Below are positions 57,543 to 64,000 of a DNA stretch of 64,000 nt, piece by piece. Position 1 is the stretch's first letter. Each line of letters starts with the position of its first letter. A model generated the notes under the pieces. The model saw nothing but the letters and a program-made list of their open reading frames with translations. It had not been told where the DNA came from and did no database searches. The position numbers and the translations under genes are program-made. This DNA comes from Nipponacmea schrenckii (lineage: Eukaryota > Mollusca > Gastropoda > Lottiidae): contig CM060199.1 of NCBI GenBank assembly GCA_030562195.1, positions 19,426,338-19,490,337 of the forward strand. Reading direction: 5' to 3'.

Positions 57543-58914
57543 AAAGTTCGATCCATACTTATAGTTTCGTATGGTGTAGCTCGTGACTGTTCCTTTTTTT
57601 GAATAATTCAATCAACTTTAAGTTTTATGGACAATGCGTTCTGTTTACTTTCTTTTTAAAACATTCGTGACGAACAAGAAGATGGTTGTTTAAAACCTTT
57701 CAGTACTATAATAGTCGACATTGTGCCCCAAGTCATTCTTACTCTCGTTTTATAACTTATGACTGTCTCGTCAGATTGGGTGCAACAAGCCTGAAGCTAA
57801 CAAATTTACTATTTGTAGGCACATCAAATGTTCCCATCCGAAAACAGAATTTACCGTAACATGTTTCCATCTCCCTTTTTTGGGTATATAAAACCGACGA
57901 TTCGTGTGTACGAAATTTACATGCATTTTCCAGTCTTTAACTCATTTTAGAAATCCAAGAACATAATGCACACTGAAATGAGGACAGCTATTATTTTCAG
58001 TTCCAGACGATGGAAGGACCTTTTACGTTTACAGTTTATAGTCTCGATTTGTTAAACGATTTAAAACCTTTTCCATTTTAGTTCTCAGATTCTGCTTCAG
58101 ATGCAGACAGACTCTCGGCTTAAATACACGGTAATGATTGAGGAAGATGAGTTAAGCCCGAGAAAAAGAAAGGCTAGGTGTAGAATACCAAAAGGCGAAG
58201 CTTGAAGGTATTTGGGTCGGCTTTTTCTCGCCGTTTTTAAGCGATCTTCAAGACAATAGCACAGTAAAAGATGCCAAAAGCTTATGTTTTGTACTTTTTC
58301 CAATTAAAACTTCAGCCATGGTATGTCCATGTCTCAATCGTTATTTAATGAAGGGTCAGTCGTAGGTAGGTCGGTGACTTTTTGCCTGGAGGTTACGTGT
58401 GGGAGAAATCTATAAAACTTAAGTAAACAAATAAAAGTCTTTTTAATGTTGAATAAAATTATGAGATCTGTCAACCAAATCAAATCCCAACACCACTATT
58501 TATCATCGGATACTTTATAGAACAATTAATCTTAGCTGTTTTACATATCTTTGAGATAAATATGCTGACTTCATATAAATTATAATAGTGAAACACTTAT
58601 AACCCGGCTTTGTCACATTTTATTATGACAAGAAGAGGGCAATGTAATTCATTTGTGCTTTGGTTTCAGCTTTGTTATGGATCTCAAATCAAACGATTCT
58701 TCTTTTAAGAATCCACCTGATAATATCCCATGTTCCATACGCCACGGGTGAGTGTAATCCTCAAGATTTACTTTCAATAGCCCTTAGGGAACAACCATGT
58801 TCAGAATTTGTAATTGTACCATTATGTCACTTGTAATTGTCATGTTCAACAAATTTTATGTTATAAAATAAAACATTATCATCAACAACTGTACATAACA
58901 ATTGATTGCAATTC
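57543..58914. other. Intergenic sequence with a possible TATA-type promoter
   Basis: A good TATA-like sequence lies at 57885. No recognisable gene follows; the first ATG after it, at 57966, opens a frame of only 29 codons. Confidence 0.5.
57885..57893 (+). promoter_or_regulatory. TATA-box candidate (TATATAAAA)
   Basis: GGGTATATAAAACCGACG is close to an ideal TATA context. No gene is recognised downstream, so this may be chance in AT-rich DNA. Confidence 0.15.
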
Positions 58915-59600
58915 AGATCTATCATGTTCACCAGGTTATTGTGGTTTAGGAATCATGTTCATAAGGTGATTGTGGTTTAGGAATCATGTTAATCAGTTGA
59001 TTGTGTTTCAAGAATCATGTTCATCAGTTGATTGTGTTTCAAGAATCATGTTCATCAGGTGATTGTGGTTTAAGAATCATGTTCATCAGTTGATTTTGGT
59101 TTAAGAATCATGTTCATCAGTTGATGGTGTTTCAAGAATCATGTTCATCAGGTGATTGTGGTTTAAGAATCCGGTTCATCACGTGGTTTAAGAATAATGT
59201 TCTTCGGGTGATTGTGGTTTTAAAAGTCAGTTCAGTTGCTGATTATGGTTTGAGAATCAAGTACAGGAGGTGGTGGTGGGTGAGAATCATATTCACCAGG
59301 TAAGTTCGGTAAAAAAATCATGTTCATCGGGTGATTGTGGTTTAAAAATCATGTTCATCGGGTGATTGTGGTGTAAGAATTCTGTTCTTCAGGTTGTGAT
59401 TTAAGAATCGTGTTCATCAGGTTATTGTCATTTAAGAATCAAGTTCATCTGCTTATTGTGAATTAAGAATAATGTTCATCACTTGATTATGGTTTAAGAA
59501 TCATGTTCATCAGGTGATTGCGATTTAAGAATCCGGTTCTTCAGGTAATTGTGGTTTAGGAATCATGTTCATCAGGTAATTGTAGTATAAGAAGTTCAGT
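58915..59600. repeat. 31-bp minisatellite
   Basis: About 20 units of AGAATCATGTTCATCAGGTG + ATTGTGGTTTA. Variants (CAGTTGATTGTGTTTCA) are clustered near 59000-59130. The 3' half is more diverged, with deletions. Confidence 0.94.
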
Positions 59601-62600
59601 TTATGATTTGTTTAAGAATTAAATTTAGAAGTGGATTGCTATTTAGGACTTGATTGTTCAGCTTGCGATTGCAATGTTAGAACTATAATTTTCGGCATGA
59701 AACTCTATTATTAGAAATTCCCATGATCAGGTAGATTGGTTATTTTAGAAACTACTTAATTTTAATTGCCATAATCTTATGACTTTAATTATGTGTATGG
59801 TCTAGTCTAGTTAATTGCGATGGCTACAGGATTCTGTAGTAGGTTGCACCTTTCCTAAAATATGAACTACTCAATTCAACTGCGTGTATTTGGCGGCGAT
59901 AGGTCCAGGAATGTTAAAGACAATGATATCTTTAAAAGGATCAGCTGATAAATCCCGAATGTAGGCCATAATAAATTGTGACATTATATCACGACGGCCT
60001 AATTTTTTAAATCATAAATTGTGATTTCTACACGTATGAACTCTGGGATCAAAGTCCTCAGATAGTATACCAATAGTGAAAATAACCTAGTTTTCAAACT
60101 ATCAATTATATTGTCCCATTGACTGTCAATGCGAATGTTGAACTTTAGGTCAAAATGACTTTATCTTATCACTCAATACATTTTGGGAATTTGATATATC
60201 GTTTCTATCAAAGAGGTGATCGTAAAAAATTGACAGTGATGTAACCGACCACAAAGTGAATTGACTAGTTAGGTGCTCGTGAGTCTGATCCATAGACTCA
60301 AATAACCTTTTCGACCACCCTCACCCTAATAAAACATCTTCAGCATCGGTGCTATTTGACATGCCCACCAGGTACCGGCACTCTTTTTTACTACAGATTA
60401 ATAAAAATCTTCTGAATTATTTTTTATCACTGTGGTTTGATTTTATTATACAGGCAACTATTTTTGATGTATATCAAATTTCAAAAATGCTATTTATATC
60501 CCGCACTTAAAGATAATCGGATTAGCATTTCAAATATTATTTAAAAGATCTATTTCCGTATCTCATTGACATTATAATTTATATCGCTGTCGTTTAAATA
60601 GTATGGTATTCCATTCTTGCATGTCAGTGTATAATTGTATGTAAATATGATTGATAGCAATTATACGAAAATAAACACTTGGATGAAGGACATATTCTTA
60701 CATGGCTTCTTATGTCTTATGAAATGGTAAACAATTGATATACAAAAATATGGAAAGAAACACTTCAGTTAAAGCAGTAAAGGCACGTGCATTTCTAAAA
60801 TAATATCCCATACTTTTTTTTATCTAGAAACCTACATGCTTCATCATTCTGTGAGCGATCGTTGAAGAATTATTGAAATATAGGCACACATTCCATATAC
60901 ACTTGGATAACCGAACGGAATGAAAATATGAAGAACAAAAAGTCATACCATTATAATGCACAGTACACCTAAATTCTAAGATTTAAGTATTTTTACACGT
61001 TATTGATACACTATTTCAGTATTGAAAGCTATTATCTCATACTAGAAACAAAAAGCAATATTGTTATTGAAAAATAAATAACACATAAAAACTTCATTGT
61101 AGTAAAATTTCTTTTACAAAAATAAACACTCAATACACATTATACGCAAATAAACACTTAATTCCAGCAGAATATCTTCTCTAACCGAAAATAAACAATT
61201 GGTACATATGGTATGGATATAAACACTTAATTCCAACTATTGCTGCTTATTATACACAAATAGTACAAATGAATAAAAAGTGGTTCATTCTTCTACGAAA
61301 AGAAACATATACTAAAATAAATCATTTTTAAGATCCAACGAGTCTAATTCCAATCCAGCAAAACGAAATTAAATATGTTTAAATTAATAAGCACTTCCTT
61401 GAGGGTAAACTTGGTTAGATATATATTTTTCAGTTGGACCTACTAGAGACCCTTTATGCGAGACCATATTTTCGTTAGACTAATTAATAATTGAAAAAGG
61501 TTTCTAATTACTTTACGTCATGGATTAATTACTGAGATTTATGGATGTATTGTATTATATAGGGATTCTATTATGTAGGTTGGATACCACTGAATCCATC
61601 GGTGAATGAAGATTTATTTTGGCAAATTTTATAAATTATCATATTTTAATCTTACTAAGAGCTAGAATACCTTTAAGATATTGTCAATAATTAACACTTC
61701 ATTCTTATGTATACAATATGAACACTTCATTCTAAATCTGTTTAACATCGACACTTCTTTCGTGATATTATAATCAACACTTCATCTCATTCACTGTTTA
61801 ACTACTTTATAATCAAATATTACGGAATTCCACAGATAATTCAATATATTGTTCCCAAAATGCGATTTGAGTATTACGCTCTACATATCAGCTACATATT
61901 GGGAATATTTAATCTGAATGTAACATGCAGGTTGTGTAATGAAAACTGCATGATAATGAAAAGAGGTTTTACGTCCTACTTGTCAATTGGATAGTAAGAT
62001 AGGGTTGGAGGGACAGATTGGCAATCCGTTTGACTTGTTTGTTAGAAGATATTAGGGTAGTTAATCAATGAAAAAAAGTCTTCAAATGCTTGTGTGTGTA
62101 CAATTATCCGCGTTTGAATGTTAAAATAACAACTCATCATTTCTTAAAACTTTGCCTCCTAGAACTTCTTCAGACCGTTTACCAGCATTCAAGACCCAAA
62201 TCAATCCCCTAAAATGACGAACCTGTTTCTCCAATTGAAAAAACACCCAAAAAATAGACAAGCACATTGGACATACTCTCTTTAACTCGTGCATAATGGT
62301 GTCCTAGTTTATTATCCAATCGAAATGGCGAGATGCTTTTTCCATTTCCTACAGAACAGATGTGTATGAAACAAGGTGGTAAGCTGAAATGAAGACTCGT
62401 ACCAGGTGTTTCTGTAGTTCCAGGTTGTATTAGGTTTTAGTTGGTTGTAGTTTGATATGTAAGTAATGATATATCTACTCCAAACAGGTGAACGTAACTA
62501 AATCAGATAAGTAGGAAATTTACTACTTTTATATTATAATGTCCAACTTTAAACTGCCACAAGACTGAAGCTCTGTTGAGTTATAAAATAACTATCACTA

Positions 62601-62601
62601 A
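59601..62601. other. Intergenic AT-rich sequence with one SINE tail
   Basis: Contains the minus-strand SINE tail at 61955-61984. Between 60650 and 61300, AAATAAACACTT-like phrases recur at irregular spacing, perhaps an old degenerate array. No gene is seen. Confidence 0.5.
61955..61984 (-). repeat. SINE 3' tail fragment
   Basis: On the minus strand AAGTAGGACGTAAAACCTCT followed by TTTCATTATC: the shared tail core. Confidence 0.5.
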
Positions 62602-63692
62602 TGAAGCCAAATTATAACTGTTGTCCCATCAATTCAAAACAAGAGCCAAATTATAATTGTTATCCTTAAATTCAAAACAAGAGCCAAATTATAATTGTTG
62701 TCCTTCAATTCAAAACAAGATCTAAATTATAATTGTTGTCCTTCAATTCCAAACAATAGCCAAATTATAATTGTTGTCCTTCAATTCAAAACAAGAGCTA
62801 CATTATAATTGTTGTACCTTCTATTCAAAGCGAGAGCCAAATTATAATTGTTTTCCTTCGATTCCAAACAAGAGCCAAATTATAATTGTTGTCCTTCAAT
62901 TCAAAACAAGATCTAAATTATAATTGTTGTCCTTCAATTCCAAACAATAGCCAAATTATAATTGGTATCCTTCAATTTAAAACAAGAACCAAATTATAAT
63001 TGTTGTCCTTCAATTTAAAACAAAAGCCAAATAAGAATTGTTGTCCTTCAATTCAAAACAAGAGCTACATTATAGTTGTTGTCCTTCAATTCGAAACTAG
63101 AACCAAATTATAATTGTTATCTTTCAATTAAAAACAAGAACCAAATTATAATTGTTGTCCTTCAATTCAAAACAAGATCTACATTATAATTGTTGTCCTT
63201 CATTTCAAAACAAGAGCTACATTATAATTGGTGTCCTTCAATTCCAAACAAGAGCCAAATTATAATTGTTGTCCTTCAATTCCAAACAAGAGCCAAATTA
63301 TAATTGGTATCATTCAATTTAAAACAAGATCTAAATTATAATTGGTGTCCTTCAATTCCAAACAAGAGCGAAATTATAATTGTTGTCCTTCAATTCAAAA
63401 CAAGGTCTAAATTATAATTGTTGTCCCTCAATTCAAAACATAAGTCAAACTATAATAAAAGAGCCAAATTATAATTGTTGTCCTTCAATTCAAAACAAGA
63501 GCTACATTATAATTGTTGTCCTTCAATTCAAAACAAGAGCTACATTATAATTGTTGTCCTTCAATTCAAAACAAGAGCTACATTATAATTGTTGTCCTTC
63601 ATTCAAAACAAGAGCCAAATTATAATTGTTGTCCTTCAATTCAAAACAAGAGCCAAATTATTATTGTTGTCCTTCTATTCAAAACAAGAGTC
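62602..63692. repeat. 38-bp minisatellite, the largest array in the window
   Basis: About 28 units of GCCAAATTATAATTGTTGTC + CTTCAATTCAAAACAAGA. Variable positions (GCCAAA or GCTACA or TCTAAA; AATTCA or AATTCC) recur in blocks, so groups of units were copied together. One damaged unit lies near 63440-63470. A 75-codon plus-strand frame near 63513 is a by-product. Confidence 0.96.
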
Positions 63693-64000
63693 ATGGCTAC
63701 AATTATTACAGAATCGCATGGTGTTAGATTGGTTGTGTAACCAATAGAAACATTTGGAAATGTGTGTTTACATTTGCAGTAAGAAACTTCAAAGACTCAT
63801 AATGACACACGATTCGAATTTTATTTTGAATTTTTTTGGGGGAACAATTGCCGAAGTTTAATTAAAACAACAGATTGGTCTGATTATAGTTTCTTTAGGA
63901 TTTAGTCTGTGCATGGATGAAAATGCAAAGGGCTGATGGGGAATCCAAATCCAAATTCCAAATCCAAATTCATTAAATTCCAGATCAATTCAATGGAATT
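63693..64000. other. Window end, short CCAAAT repeat
   Basis: Apart from a small tandem of AATCCAAATCCAAATTCC near 63941-63972, I see no feature. Confidence 0.5.

Overview
This is AT-rich, intron-rich animal nuclear DNA. The only gene I can support is a plus-strand estrogen-related receptor (ERR, nuclear receptor NR3B family). Its coding part runs from about 366 to 33100 in six visible exons. Joined, they give a 429-residue protein: an N-terminal region with a phospho-SUMO-type motif, a C4 zinc-finger DNA-binding domain almost identical to vertebrate ERRs, a basic hinge, and a divergent ligand-binding domain ending in a typical ERR AF-2 helix. A single divergent ERR, long introns full of minisatellites, and SINE-like copies resembling elements I associate with molluscs together suggest a marine lophotrochozoan, most likely a mollusc. 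That placement is inference; no species marker was identified.

Layout. 1-335: end of an upstream intron; the promoter and first exon lie outside the window. 336-33100: coding exons at 336-744, 10675-10791, 21036-21143, 25282-25452, 30325-30597 and 32859-33100, split by introns of about 9.9, 10.2, 4.1, 4.9 and 2.3 kb, all in phase 1. 33101 to about 39940: very AT-rich DNA without a credible gene, which I read as a long 3' UTR. It has eight Pumilio-type octamers, a let-7-type octamer, two clear hairpins, and a good polyadenylation signal at 39916. About 39940-64000: intergenic, or intron of an unseen gene. It holds large minisatellites, an exact 578-bp tandem duplication, a foldback element, SINE tails and a possible retrocopy end, but no recognisable gene.

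Repeats. Roughly a dozen separate minisatellites have units of 21 to 90 bp; several have dimer or higher-order structure. A tRNA-derived SINE-like family with a shared central domain and 3' tail is scattered on both strands. The palindromic octamer TACCGGTA occurs nine times in the first 39 kb and not at all in the last 24 kb.

Most open frames over 60 codons come from repeats or AT-rich chance and are not called as genes. I saw no sign of a bacterial-type system, CRISPR array or virus. The observations I find most worth checking are the ERR 3' UTR regulation, the SINE family, and the TACCGGTA distribution.
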